10,732 bases of DNA from an uncultured Hungatella sp. (GCA_910586845.1 CAJUJV010000097.1:1-10732), one strand, 5' to 3'. Counted from the stretch's first letter, positions 1 to 7,297 are shown. Translations and numbers: made by a program. Notes: generated from the letters alone by a model not told the origin.

Positions 1-1
1 T

Positions 2-703
2 GGTCAGAGACAGCGTGTTGCCATGGGACGTGCTATTGTTCGTAATCCCAAGGTGTTCCTGATGGATGAGCCTCTGTCCAACCTGGATGCCAAGCTGAGA
101 GGCCAGATGCGTATCGAGATCTCCAAGCTTCATCAGAGACTGCAGGCTACTATCATCTATGTAACTCATGACCAGACCGAGGCTATGACTCTTGGTACCA
201 GGATCGTAGTTATGAAGGACGGCGTTGTTCAGCAGGTTGACTCTCCTCAGAATCTGTATGACAAACCATGCAACAAGTTCGTTGCAGGATTCATCGGAGC
301 TCCTCAGATGAACATGGTAGACGCCAAGGTGGGCAAGGAAGGCGCAGACGTTACATTAACCTTCGGCAACCACACCATCTCCCTGCCGACAGAAAAAGGC
401 AAGGTTCTGGAGGCTAAGAACTACATCGGCAAGACCGTTACACTGGGTATCCGTCCCGAGGATCTTCATGATGATGCAGCATGGCTGGAAGCTTCTCCCA
501 AGAGCATTATCGAGGCTGTTGTCCGTGTATACGAGCTTCTGGGCGCAGAGGTATTCCTGTACTTTGATGTGGAAGAATCCAACTTTACAGCCAGAGTAAA
601 TCCGCGTACTGCTGCCAGAGTAGGCGACACCGTAAGACTGGCCCTGGATCTGAGCAAGATCCATGTATTTGACAAAGATACAGAGCAGATCATCGTTAAC
701 TAG
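2..703 (+). CDS. ugpC: Sugar ABC transporter ATP-binding protein, MsmX/UgpC/MalK type (3' part)
   Basis: Cytoplasmic ATPase subunit that powers a carbohydrate importer. The gene is cut by the left edge: reading frame 2 opens inside the ABC signature (GQRQRVAMGR), so the Walker A half is missing. Visible in order are the rest of the signature, Walker B with the D-loop (VFLMDEPLSNLD), the H-loop histidine (codon at 167, YVTHD), and a C-terminal TOBE/regulatory domain from about base 290 that begins GAPQMNMV, typical of the MalK/UgpC/MsmX group. The stop is TAG at 701-703. In Firmicutes such ATPases are often shared between several sugar importers. No permease or binding-protein gene follows, which fits a stand-alone shared ATPase, but the upstream side is not visible. 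Codons are biased (CGT for Arg, GTT/GTA for Val, CTG for Leu), suggesting high expression. The symbol follows the usual family name; the real substrate (glycerol-3-phosphate, maltodextrin or other sugars) cannot be told from the sequence. Confidence 0.93.
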   Translation, partial: GQRQRVAMGRAIVRNPKVFLMDEPLSNLDAKLRGQMRIEISKLHQRLQATIIYVTHDQTEAMTLGTRIVVMKDGVVQQVDSPQNLYDKPCNKFVAGFIGAPQMNMVDAKVGKEGADVTLTFGNHTISLPTEKGKVLEAKNYIGKTVTLGIRPEDLHDDAAWLEASPKSIIEAVVRVYELLGAEVFLYFDVEESNFTARVNPRTAARVGDTVRLALDLSKIHVFDKDTEQIIVN

Positions 704-740
704 TCTGAATATCAGAACAATAAACAGCAAAGAGAAAAAA

Positions 741-777
741 AGCGGGCAGGTATTCATACCTGCTTGCTTTTTTTTGT
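741..777 (+). terminator. Rho-independent terminator after the ABC ATPase gene
   Basis: A 12-base-pair stem (741-752 with 757-768, two G-U pairs) closes a four-base TTCA loop and runs straight into a T-tract (768-775). It starts 37 bases after the TAG stop. It isolates the ABC gene from the regulator gene downstream. Confidence 0.92.
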
Positions 778-790
778 TTTTTGCTATAAT
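764..790 (+). promoter_or_regulatory. Promoter of the PucR-type regulator / ftsEX transcript
   Basis: A perfect TATAAT at 785-790 is preceded by TG one base away (TGCTATAAT), an extended -10 element. A weak -35 (TTGCTT, 764-769) lies 15 bases upstream, shorter than ideal, so the extended -10 probably carries the recognition. It overlaps the end of the preceding terminator and lies about 40 bases before the next start codon. Confidence 0.72.
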
Positions 791-829
791 ATAGAATCAG
801 GGTAAATTTACAAAAAAGGAGAGTGCGTT

Positions 830-1918
830 ATGATTTCAAATCAGATACTTCAGACGACCATCGACGGCCTTAAAGCCATTACAAGAATAGATCTCTGTGT
901 CTGTGAAACCGAGGGCAAGGTCCTGGCCACCACATTTCCGGATGCAGAAGAGTACGAAAGCTCGATCCTGGCGTTTGTAGATTCTCCGGCAGACAGTCAG
1001 GTGATTCAGGGATATCAGTTCTTCAAAGTGTTTGACGAACATCAGTTAGAGTATATTCTGCTTGTCAAGGGAAGCAGTGACGACGCATATATGGTTGGGA
1101 AGCTGGCGGCATTTCAGATCCAGAACCTTCTGGTGGCTTACAAGGAGCGCTTTGATAAGGATAATTTCATCAAGAACCTGCTCCTTGACAATCTGCTGCT
1201 GGTAGATATCTATAACCGGGCCAAGAAGCTGCATATTGAGACCAGCGTAAAGCGGGTGGTATATATCATCGAGACCAAACATGAGAAGGACGCCAACGCT
1301 CTGGAGACCGTGAGAAGCCTGTTCGCCAGCAAGACCAAGGACTTTATCACGGCCGTGGACGAGAAGAATATTATTCTCGTGAAGGAAGTGAAGCCTTCGG
1401 AGACTTATGATGATCTGGAGAAGACTGCCAATATGGTCCTGGATATGCTGAACACGGAGGCTATGACCAAGGTTCACGTGGCTTTCGGAACCGTGGTGGG
1501 GGAGATCAAGGAGGTGTCCCGTTCCTACAAGGAGGCCAAGATGGCTCTGGATGTAGGCAAGATCTTCTACAGCGACAAGAACGTTATCGCCTATAACAGG
1601 CTGGGCATCGGACGCCTGATCTATCAGCTTCCCATCCCCCTGTGCCGGATGTTCATCAAGGAAATCTTTGACGGCAAGTCCCCGGATGAATTTGATGATG
1701 AGACCCTGGCTACGATCAACAAGTTTTTTGAGAACAGCCTGAATGTGTCGGAGACTTCCCGCCAGCTGTATATTCACAGGAATACTCTGGTGTATCGTCT
1801 GGACAAGCTGCAGAAGAGCACGGGACTGGATCTGCGTGTTTTTGAGGATGCCATCACCTTTAAGATCGCTCTCATGGTGGTCAAATATATGAAATACATG
1901 GAAAATTCAGATTTTTAA
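830..1918 (+). CDS. PucR/CdaR-family helix-turn-helix transcriptional regulator
   Basis: A 362-residue cytoplasmic DNA-binding protein with no membrane segment. The N-terminal ~110 residues resemble the sugar-diacid-recognition/PAS-like sensor region of CdaR. The middle (about 140-270) resembles the CdaR GGDEF-like domain, without a GGDEF cyclase signature. The C-terminus is a PucR-type helix-turn-helix (about 305-326, SETSRQLYIHRNTLVYRL) in which RNTLVYRL is the family hallmark. The start ATG at 830 has AGGAGA at 817-822, seven bases away. ftsE starts 16 bases after the TAA stop with no terminator or promoter between them, so the two genes are probably cotranscribed. The ligand is unknown. 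Known relatives control purine, sugar-acid or amino-acid use, but the linkage to ftsEX gives no direct support for any of these. Family assignment is firm; target and ligand are not known. Confidence 0.88.
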   Translation: MISNQILQTTIDGLKAITRIDLCVCETEGKVLATTFPDAEEYESSILAFVDSPADSQVIQGYQFFKVFDEHQLEYILLVKGSSDDAYMVGKLAAFQIQNLLVAYKERFDKDNFIKNLLLDNLLLVDIYNRAKKLHIETSVKRVVYIIETKHEKDANALETVRSLFASKTKDFITAVDEKNIILVKEVKPSETYDDLEKTANMVLDMLNTEAMTKVHVAFGTVVGEIKEVSRSYKEAKMALDVGKIFYSDKNVIAYNRLGIGRLIYQLPIPLCRMFIKEIFDGKSPDEFDDETLATINKFFENSLNVSETSRQLYIHRNTLVYRLDKLQKSTGLDLRVFEDAITFKIALMVVKYMKYMENSDF

Positions 1919-1934
1919 AGGACCATAAGACAAC

Positions 1935-2618
1935 ATGATAGAAATAACCAATATATACAAAACCTACGATACCGGAAACAAGGCCCTTCGGAACATCAAC
2001 ATCACCATAGAAGACGGGGAGTTCGTGTTTATCGTGGGCCGCAGCGGCTCCGGCAAATCAACCCTCCTTAAGCTTCTGCTGAAAGAGGTGGAGCCCACTT
2101 CCGGTAAGATCGTGGTAAATGACATGAACCTGGGCAAGATGCCAAGGCGGTATGTCCCCAAGTACCGCAGGATGCTGGGAGTCATTTTTCAGGACTTCCG
2201 GCTTCTGAAGGACCGGAATGTGTATGAGAACGTGGCTTTTGCCCAGAGAGTGATCGGCGCCTCTCCCAGAAGGATCCGCGAGAAGGTGCCGGTTATGCTC
2301 CAGATGGTAGGCCTGTCTTCCAAATACAAATCTTATCCCCAGCAGCTGTCCGGAGGAGAACAGCAGAGGGTTGCCATCGCCAGGGCGCTGATCAATCGGC
2401 CCAAAGTACTGCTGGCAGACGAGCCTACAGGAAATCTGGACCATCATAACGCGATCGAGATCATGAAGCTGCTGGATGAGATCAACCGCATGGGTACCAC
2501 GGTAATCGTGGTCACCCACAGCAATGAGATAGTCAATCTGATGCAGAGGCGGGTCATTACCATGGACCGGGGCTGTATCGTAAGCGATGAAGAAGGCGGG
2601 TTGGTTCATGAGGATTAG
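1935..2618 (+). CDS. ftsE: Cell division ATP-binding protein FtsE
   Basis: ATPase of the FtsEX complex at the division or elongation site. It drives conformational change in FtsX to activate peptidoglycan hydrolases. The 227 residues match the usual FtsE length. Visible motifs are Walker A GRSGSGKST (35-43), Q-loop Q86 in VIFQDFRLL, signature LSGGEQQRVAIARAL (138-152), Walker B VLLADEP (158-164, D162/E163), D-loop NLD (167-169) and switch histidine H195. The FQDFRLL stretch and TGNLD are typical of FtsE rather than of transport ATPases. AAAGGA at 1917-1922 overlaps the upstream stop and lies 12 bases before the ATG, a rather long spacing. The 3' end overlaps ftsX by 11 bases, pointing to translational coupling and stoichiometric production of the two partners. 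Confidence 0.97.
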   Translation: MIEITNIYKTYDTGNKALRNINITIEDGEFVFIVGRSGSGKSTLLKLLLKEVEPTSGKIVVNDMNLGKMPRRYVPKYRRMLGVIFQDFRLLKDRNVYENVAFAQRVIGASPRRIREKVPVMLQMVGLSSKYKSYPQQLSGGEQQRVAIARALINRPKVLLADEPTGNLDHHNAIEIMKLLDEINRMGTTVIVVTHSNEIVNLMQRRVITMDRGCIVSDEEGGLVHED

Positions 2619-3516
2619 TTCATTCTGGTATTGCCTGAAGGAGGGCGTTAAGAATATATGCAGAAATATCTGGTTTTCACTGGCTTCTGTTGCGACAATT
2701 TCTGCGTGTATTTTTTTATTTTGTTTGTTCTTCAGCATTGTTGTGAATATTCAGCACGTGGTGAAGAATGTAGAAGGCACCATCGGTATCACCGTATTTT
2801 TTGACGAAACACTGTCGGAGGAGCAGATCAGAGGGATCGGAGGAGAGATCGGTCAGTGGCAGGAAGTCAGCAATCTGGAATTTACGTCAGCCGAAGAAGC
2901 GTGGGACAGCATGAAGAAAGACTACTTTGCCGGCCACGAAGAGCTGGCTGAAGGATTTGCCGACGATAATCCGCTGGCGGGATCCGCCTCTTACCAGGTA
3001 TTTCTCCACGACATCGACATGCAGGAACAGGTAGCGGCTTCCCTGAAACAGTTAGCGGGAGTGAGAGAGGTCCATTACTCCAACAGCGCCGCGGCAGGCT
3101 TAAGCAGTTTCAACGCCGTCATCGGTATTTTGTCTCTGGTGATCATCGGCGTGCTGCTGGCGGTTTCCGTGTTCCTGATCAGCAACACCATCAATGTGGC
3201 GGCTTCCTTCCGCAAGAACGAGAATGAGATCATGCGGTATATCGGAGCGACCAATTACATGATCCGGGCGCCTTTTGTGGTGGAAGGAATCGTCATGGGT
3301 CTTATGGGAGCGGCAGTTCCTCTGGCAGCCATGTATTTTCTGTATCTCCGCTCCGTAAGTTATCTGACTGCCAGATTCCAGATCCTTTCCAGGATCTTTC
3401 AGTTTCTTCCCCTCAGTCAGATATTCCCGTATATGGCGGCAGTGGGAGGACTGCTGGGACTGGGGATCGGATTTTTTGCAAGCTTCTTTACCATAAGGAA
3501 GCATTTGAAGGTATGA
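2608..3516 (+). CDS. ftsX: Cell division permease-like protein FtsX
   Basis: Membrane partner of FtsE. It passes the ATPase signal across the membrane to cell-wall hydrolases. With the start at 2608 (MRISSFWYCLKEG) the protein has 302 residues. I prefer this over an in-frame ATG at 2587 because AAGGCGG (2593-2599) lies eight bases before it, the earlier ATG has no ribosome site, and FtsX proteins normally begin with this short basic stretch. Four membrane segments are visible at about 23-46, 170-194, 226-248 and 275-296. Between the first and second is an extracellular loop of ~120 residues, the region that contacts hydrolases or their adaptors in other species. The gene overlaps ftsE by 11 bases and ends with TGA; no clear terminator follows. 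Confidence 0.96.
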   Translation: MRISSFWYCLKEGVKNICRNIWFSLASVATISACIFLFCLFFSIVVNIQHVVKNVEGTIGITVFFDETLSEEQIRGIGGEIGQWQEVSNLEFTSAEEAWDSMKKDYFAGHEELAEGFADDNPLAGSASYQVFLHDIDMQEQVAASLKQLAGVREVHYSNSAAAGLSSFNAVIGILSLVIIGVLLAVSVFLISNTINVAASFRKNENEIMRYIGATNYMIRAPFVVEGIVMGLMGAAVPLAAMYFLYLRSVSYLTARFQILSRIFQFLPLSQIFPYMAAVGGLLGLGIGFFASFFTIRKHLKV

Positions 3517-3550
3517 TGCTGCAGGCTTTTTCAGGGCTGAGTATATTTTA

Positions 3551-3579
3551 CTGACAGCTGGCAACAATAGGTTTATATG
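3551..3579 (+). promoter_or_regulatory. Candidate promoter for the S41 protease gene
   Basis: CTGACA (3551-3556) and TATATG (3574-3579) are separated by 17 bases in the ftsX-protease gap. The match to consensus is moderate. It would give a transcript starting near 3586, just upstream of the inverted repeat at 3598-3614. Confidence 0.35.
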
Positions 3580-3597
3580 GTCATATCCTTCCAAAAA

Positions 3598-3614
3598 CGG
3601 ACCAAAATGGTCCG
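3598..3614. repeat. Perfect 7-3-7 inverted repeat upstream of the S41 protease gene
   Basis: CGGACCA (3598-3604), spacer AAA, TGGTCCG (3608-3614). The two arms are exact reverse complements. It sits ten bases before the ribosome site (AGAGGAG, 3625-3631) and downstream of the candidate promoter. It could be a protein-binding operator or a short RNA hairpin in the leader. With no U-tract it is not a terminator. Confidence 0.6.
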
Positions 3615-3639
3615 GGTTACAGTGAGAGGAGTTTTAGAT

Positions 3640-4962
3640 ATGGAGAGTAAGAATAAATTCTGGAAGGGAGTCCTGGTGGGCGCTCTGGTGATGGCTTTTG
3701 CGGGGCTGCTGATCGTGGGTGTCTCCGCAGGGATCTTTCTCATCGGAAAAACCGTCATGGATGATCAGACCCAGATCCTGAGAGACCAGGATCCGGATCT
3801 CTCTTCAGAGGGAGATCTGGAGCTGGACCGGATCGTGGAAAAGATGGGTTATATCCAGGATATCGTGGAACAGTATTACCTGTTTGATGAGGATATGGAG
3901 AAAGTGGAGGATGGCATCTATACAGGCCTGATGTACGGGCTGGAGGATCCCTACTCCGTGTATTACAATGAAAAGGATTATCAGTCCCTGATGGAAGATA
4001 CGACAGGAGAATACTGCGGTATCGGCGCCATGGTTTCCCAGAACCGCTCCACAGGGATAGCCACGGTCATCAAGGTGTTTGAGACTGCCCCGGCTTATGA
4101 GGCGGGGATGCTGCCGGGAGACATTATCTATAAGGTGAACGATGAAAATGTGGCTGGTCTGGAGCTGGATCTGCTGGTCAGCAACTACATCCGGGGGGAA
4201 GAGGGCAGCAAGGTAAAGGTGACCGTACTTCGGGGCGAAGCCAACGACGAGGTAGAGCTGAATATCGAGAGGCGTCAGATCGAGGTTCCCACGGTGGAGC
4301 ACGAGATGCTGGCGGATCATGTGGGTTATATCTATGTGATGCAGTTTGACAGCGTGACCAGCCAGCAGTTTAAGAATGCGGTGGAGGATCTGGAGTCTCA
4401 GGGCATGGAGAAGCTGGTCATTGATCTCCGGGACAATCCGGGAGGAGTCCTGGATGCAGTTGTGGAGATGATGGCTTATGTGCTGCCGGAAGACAAACTG
4501 GGCGGTATGCTGGTATCCACCGCGGATAAGGACGGAAAGGGAGACCGGTTTTTCAGCAGCGGCGGAGAGATCCGGTACGAAAGTGACTACAGCCAGCGCA
4601 ACGGCGGTTTCCCGAAAGAGGACGGACATGAGCTGGACATTCCTCTGGCTGTCCTGGTCAACGGCAATTCTGCCAGCGCTTCCGAGGTATTTACCGGGGC
4701 GATCCAGGATTATAAAGCAGGCGTCGTGGTAGGGACTCAGACTTTCGGCAAAGGTATCGTTCAGAGCCTTCTTCCTCTGGGAGACGGCACGGCCATTAAG
4801 CTGACAACGGCTCACTACTATACTCCCGGCGGTACGGATCTTCACGGCGTGGGACTGACGCCTGACATCGAAGTGGAACTGGATGAAGAACTGAGGACTC
4901 AGGCAGTGGTGGAGAAAAGCGAGGATAATCAGCTTCAGGCGGCTATAGAGGCTCTCCAATAA
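3640..4962 (+). CDS. Membrane-anchored PDZ/S41 C-terminal processing protease (CtpA/CtpB-like)
   Basis: Serine protease acting outside the membrane, of the carboxyl-terminal processing family. I place the start at 3640 (MESKNKFW, 440 residues) because AGAGGAG at 3625-3631 lies eight bases before it; the in-frame ATG at 3577 has no good site and would add 21 residues ahead of the membrane anchor. A single N-terminal membrane helix (about 11-35) is followed by a linker, a PDZ domain (about 124-205, starting at GIGAMV) and the S41 catalytic domain. The catalytic serine is expected at S346 in NSASASE, with K371 in TFGKG and Q375. The 25-residue Ser-Lys spacing and Lys+4 Gln match the Bacillus CtpB triad. 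The DLRDNPGG motif is also present. ftsEX lies just upstream, as in Bacillus, which hints at a cell-envelope or sporulation role, but the substrate is unknown. It may head an operon with the next three genes. Confidence 0.93.
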   Translation: MESKNKFWKGVLVGALVMAFAGLLIVGVSAGIFLIGKTVMDDQTQILRDQDPDLSSEGDLELDRIVEKMGYIQDIVEQYYLFDEDMEKVEDGIYTGLMYGLEDPYSVYYNEKDYQSLMEDTTGEYCGIGAMVSQNRSTGIATVIKVFETAPAYEAGMLPGDIIYKVNDENVAGLELDLLVSNYIRGEEGSKVKVTVLRGEANDEVELNIERRQIEVPTVEHEMLADHVGYIYVMQFDSVTSQQFKNAVEDLESQGMEKLVIDLRDNPGGVLDAVVEMMAYVLPEDKLGGMLVSTADKDGKGDRFFSSGGEIRYESDYSQRNGGFPKEDGHELDIPLAVLVNGNSASASEVFTGAIQDYKAGVVVGTQTFGKGIVQSLLPLGDGTAIKLTTAHYYTPGGTDLHGVGLTPDIEVELDEELRTQAVVEKSEDNQLQAAIEALQ

Positions 4963-4987
4963 AAGCCTGGCAGAAAGGATTTGGGAC

Positions 4988-5296
4988 ATGAGTATTTACG
5001 GTGATATCATGAAAAGAGCAGATGCAGAAAATCTGGCCTCCTACCTTTTGTATGGAGGAGGTCGGATGGAAGAAAGGGGAAGCATAGAGGAAAGGACAGG
5101 AAAGGCTTATGAACAACTGTTTGACCGGCTGAGGACTATCTTTCCTGATGCGGAATCCGACAACGAGGAGCTGATGGATGTTTTCATCAGCTTTGCGAAA
5201 ACCTTTGAGGAAGTTTATTTTGAGGCAGGACTGTCTGCCGGGTTTGAGTTATCGAAAAATATGGAAAAGAGGAATCTGGAACTGAAAAAACAATGA
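4988..5296 (+). CDS. Unrecognised small protein (102 residues)
   Basis: I do not recognise the family firmly. The ATG at 4988 has AAAGGA (4974-4979) eight bases before it, and the gene lies 25 bases after the protease stop and 19 before the acetyltransferase start, so it is very likely a real operon gene. The protein is soluble-looking, charged and mostly helical, with no signal peptide, membrane segment or cysteine. The N-terminal part contains a glycine run (YGGGR, about 23-27). The C-terminal half ends in a helix pattern FEEVYFEAGLSAGFEL followed by a basic tail. That pattern (F-x3-YF-x-G-x2-AGFEL) is reminiscent of small Clostridia proteins of the DUF6809 kind, whose C-terminal helix has a similar aromatic and glycine layout, but this is a resemblance from memory only. 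No function can be assigned. Confidence 0.8.
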   Translation: MSIYGDIMKRADAENLASYLLYGGGRMEERGSIEERTGKAYEQLFDRLRTIFPDAESDNEELMDVFISFAKTFEEVYFEAGLSAGFELSKNMEKRNLELKKQ

Positions 5297-5315
5297 CAAC
5301 TTGAGGGAGGCACAA

Positions 5316-5927
5316 ATGAGACTGAATAATACACCTGCTTTGGAGACAGAACGACTGATACTGAGAAAGTTTACGGAAAATGATATTAAAGCCATATTTG
5401 ACATCTACAGTGATCCGGAAAGGAACAGCTATGTGCCCTGGCTTCCTGTAAAAACCATGGATGAAGCCAGGCAGCTGTATGAACAGGAATATGCTCACAC
5501 TTACAGGCAGCTGAGGGGGTATCGGTATGCCATATGTTTAAAGAGCGACAATATACCTATCGGCTATGTCCATGTGAGCATTGACGACAGTTTTGATCTG
5601 GGTTATGGTCTGAGAAGTGAATTCTGGAACGACGGAATTATAACCGAGGCTGCCCAGGCGGTGGTGACACAGGTAAGAGATGACGGATTTCCCTATATTA
5701 CGGCTACTCATGACATAAAAAATCCCCACAGCGGAGAGGTGATGCAGCAGCTGGGCATGCACTATGAGTACACTTATGAGCAGCAGTGGCAGCACAGAGA
5801 TACGCCGGTCACATTCCGGCTGTACCAGCTGAATTTTGACAGCAGTAACATCAGACGGTATGATAAATACTGGATCATCTCCGGAGTCCATTATGTGGAG
5901 GAGGAACCGGGGGAGAGACGACAGTAA
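5316..5927 (+). CDS. GNAT-family N-acetyltransferase (RimJ/RimL-like)
   Basis: Likely transfers an acetyl group from acetyl-CoA to an amine; the substrate is unknown. The start at ATG 5316 gives 203 residues and places GGAGG (5306-5310) five bases upstream. An in-frame TTG at 5301 would put that site inside the gene. The N-terminal ETERLILR (10-17) is the hallmark opening of the RimJ/RimL-type subgroup. A central strand (GYVHV) leads into the acetyl-CoA loop, here EFWNDGIITEA, where the usual G-x-G-x-A pattern is partly altered. The following NPHSGEVMQQLGM corresponds to the family's N-x-x-S-x-x-V-x-x-K-x-G motif. Past the domain there is a tail of ~30 residues rich in aromatic and acidic residues. 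Position within a run of closely spaced genes suggests cotranscription with the protease and rRNA methyltransferase genes, but no functional link is evident. Confidence 0.87.
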   Translation: MRLNNTPALETERLILRKFTENDIKAIFDIYSDPERNSYVPWLPVKTMDEARQLYEQEYAHTYRQLRGYRYAICLKSDNIPIGYVHVSIDDSFDLGYGLRSEFWNDGIITEAAQAVVTQVRDDGFPYITATHDIKNPHSGEVMQQLGMHYEYTYEQQWQHRDTPVTFRLYQLNFDSSNIRRYDKYWIISGVHYVEEEPGERRQ

Positions 5928-5965
5928 ACAGGAGAAAGACGAAGAGGAGAAAGGCTGAAAAGCAG

Positions 5966-7168
5966 ATGGAAACAGCAACAGTCATACTGAAAAAAGGTCA
6001 GGGGCGCAGTCTGAAATCAGGCGGCGCCTGGATTTATGATAATGAGATAGACAGGATCCGGGGAGAGTTCTCTGAAGGAGATATGGTCCGGGTGGAAGAT
6101 TTTGACGGATATCCCATGGGACAGGGATTTATCAACACAAAGTCCAGGATCACGGTCCGCATGATGACCAGAAAAAAGGATGCGGTCGTGGACCGGGATT
6201 TTATCGATATGAGGGTCCGGGCCGCGTGGAATTACAGGAAGGAGACCGTGGATACTTCCAGCTGCAGGATCATCTTCGGGGAAGCGGATTTTCTGCCGGG
6301 CATCGTCGTCGACAAATTTTCCGACGTTCTGGTGGTAGAGTCCCTGGCTCTGGGGATCGACCGCTTAAAGCCGATGATTCTGGAATGTCTGAGGAAGGTC
6401 CTGGAGGAAGACGGAATCCATATCCGCGGTGTCTACGAGCGAAGCGACGCCAAAGTGCGCCTTCAGGAGGGGATGGAGCGGTACAAAGGTTTTATCGGAG
6501 AACCATTTGACACAAAGGTGGAGATCGTGGAAAACGGAGTCCGGTATCTGGTGGATGTGGAAGAGGGACAGAAGACAGGTTTTTTTCTGGATCAGAAATA
6601 TAACCGGCAGGCAGTGGGGCGGCTGTGCAGAGGGAAGAAAGTGCTGGACTGCTTTACCCATACAGGCTCTTTTGCACTGAATGCGGCAGCAGCAGGGGCG
6701 GATTCCGTCCTTGGAGTAGATGCCTCGGAGACAGGGATCCGTCAGGCCAGGGAAAATGCAAAGCTTAACGGTTTCTCGGACAGGGTACGCTTCGTCTGTG
6801 CCGATGTCTTTGAACTGCTGCCTGATCTGGAAAGACAGGGGGAGAAGTTCGATGTGGTGATCCTGGATCCGCCGGCATTTACCAAATCCCGCAATTCCAT
6901 TAAGAACGCGGTCAAAGGGTATCGGGAGATCAACCTGAGAGGGATGAAGCTGGTGAAAAACGGGGGATTTCTGGCCACCTGTTCCTGCTCCCATTTCATG
7001 GATCCGGAACTGTTTGCCAGAACCGTCAGGGAGGCGGCCGCAGGAGTCCATAAAAGACTGCGCCAGGTGGAATACAGGACCCAGTCGGCGGATCATCCCA
7101 TCCTGTGGGCGGCGGATTCGTCCTATTATCTGAAATTTTATATCTTTCAGGTATGTGAGGAACCGTAA
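5966..7168 (+). CDS. Class I SAM-dependent rRNA methyltransferase, RlmI-like (PUA + methyltransferase)
   Basis: Probably a cytosine-C5 methyltransferase of 23S rRNA, acting in the cytoplasm on ribosomal RNA. The 400 residues match the RlmI family. Domains in order are an N-terminal PUA RNA-binding domain (about 1-80, with WIYDNEI and GDMVRVEDFDG), a central linker region ending in GQKTGFFLDQ (a family signature), and a Rossmann methyltransferase fold with SAM motif VLDCFTHTGSF (226-236), DPPAF (301-305) and TCSCSH with cysteines C339 and C341. One of these, probably C341, should be the catalytic nucleophile. The ribosome site is loose: AAAGG ends 11 bases before the ATG, preceded by a GAGGAG. 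The gene lies 38 bases after the acetyltransferase and ends the apparent operon; a new promoter follows 17 bases later. The exact target nucleotide cannot be read from sequence. Confidence 0.9.
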   Translation: METATVILKKGQGRSLKSGGAWIYDNEIDRIRGEFSEGDMVRVEDFDGYPMGQGFINTKSRITVRMMTRKKDAVVDRDFIDMRVRAAWNYRKETVDTSSCRIIFGEADFLPGIVVDKFSDVLVVESLALGIDRLKPMILECLRKVLEEDGIHIRGVYERSDAKVRLQEGMERYKGFIGEPFDTKVEIVENGVRYLVDVEEGQKTGFFLDQKYNRQAVGRLCRGKKVLDCFTHTGSFALNAAAAGADSVLGVDASETGIRQARENAKLNGFSDRVRFVCADVFELLPDLERQGEKFDVVILDPPAFTKSRNSIKNAVKGYREINLRGMKLVKNGGFLATCSCSHFMDPELFARTVREAAAGVHKRLRQVEYRTQSADHPILWAADSSYYLKFYIFQVCEEP

Positions 7169-7184
7169 GAAATCTATTTTAAAC

Positions 7185-7213
7185 TTGCTTTTTTTTCAAT
7201 TATATCGTATACT
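7185..7213 (+). promoter_or_regulatory. Promoter of the queT-queF-queC transcript
   Basis: TTGCTT (7185-7190) and TATACT (7208-7213) are separated by exactly 17 bases. Transcription should start near 7220, giving a leader of about 130 bases before queT that contains the preQ1 riboswitch. Confidence 0.75.
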
Positions 7214-7219
7214 TTCCTT

Positions 7220-7238
7220 GGCTGCCGGCAAAGCAGCC
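7220..7238 (+). promoter_or_regulatory. Hairpin at the predicted 5' end of the que leader
   Basis: GGCTGC (7220-7225) pairs perfectly with GCAGCC (7233-7238) around a seven-base loop. It begins at about the predicted +1 of the promoter. It has no U-tract, so it is not a terminator. A 5'-end stability element is one possibility; the sequence alone does not decide. Confidence 0.5.
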
Positions 7239-7257
7239 CTGCTTCCGAATAGGAGAT

Positions 7258-7297
7258 TGACAGTTCGAGACCATCCTGTCGTTAAACAAAACTAGGG
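7258..7297 (+). promoter_or_regulatory. PreQ1 riboswitch, class I (aptamer)
   Basis: The RNA binds 7-aminomethyl-7-deazaguanine (preQ1) and normally lowers expression of queuosine genes. Stem P1 is GACAG (7259-7263) with CTGTC (7276-7280), extendable by a T-G pair. The 12-base loop starts TTC and ends in C7275, the position of the cytosine that pairs with preQ1 in the Bacillus aptamer. The A-rich tail TTAAACAAAACTAGG (7282-7296) closely resembles the Thermoanaerobacter tail; its GG can pair with C7271-C7272 to close the H-type pseudoknot. Just downstream are self-complementary segments (7298-7325: ACAAC/GTTGT outside AACTT/AAGTT) with no U-tract. The next gene is queT, followed by queF and queC, exactly the expected regulon. 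Confidence 0.92.

Noticed and set aside
1046..1777. Long minus-strand open frames opposite the regulator, protease and methyltransferase genes
   Set aside because: They lie opposite well-supported genes, lack ribosome sites and show no family motifs; they are codon-bias shadows.
2587..2607. Upstream ATG start for ftsX
   Set aside because: No ribosome site precedes it, and the FtsX family starts at the MRISSF position (2608).
3577..3639. Upstream ATG start for the S41 protease
   Set aside because: It lacks a ribosome site and would add 21 unlikely residues before the membrane anchor, while 3640 has AGAGGAG at ideal spacing.
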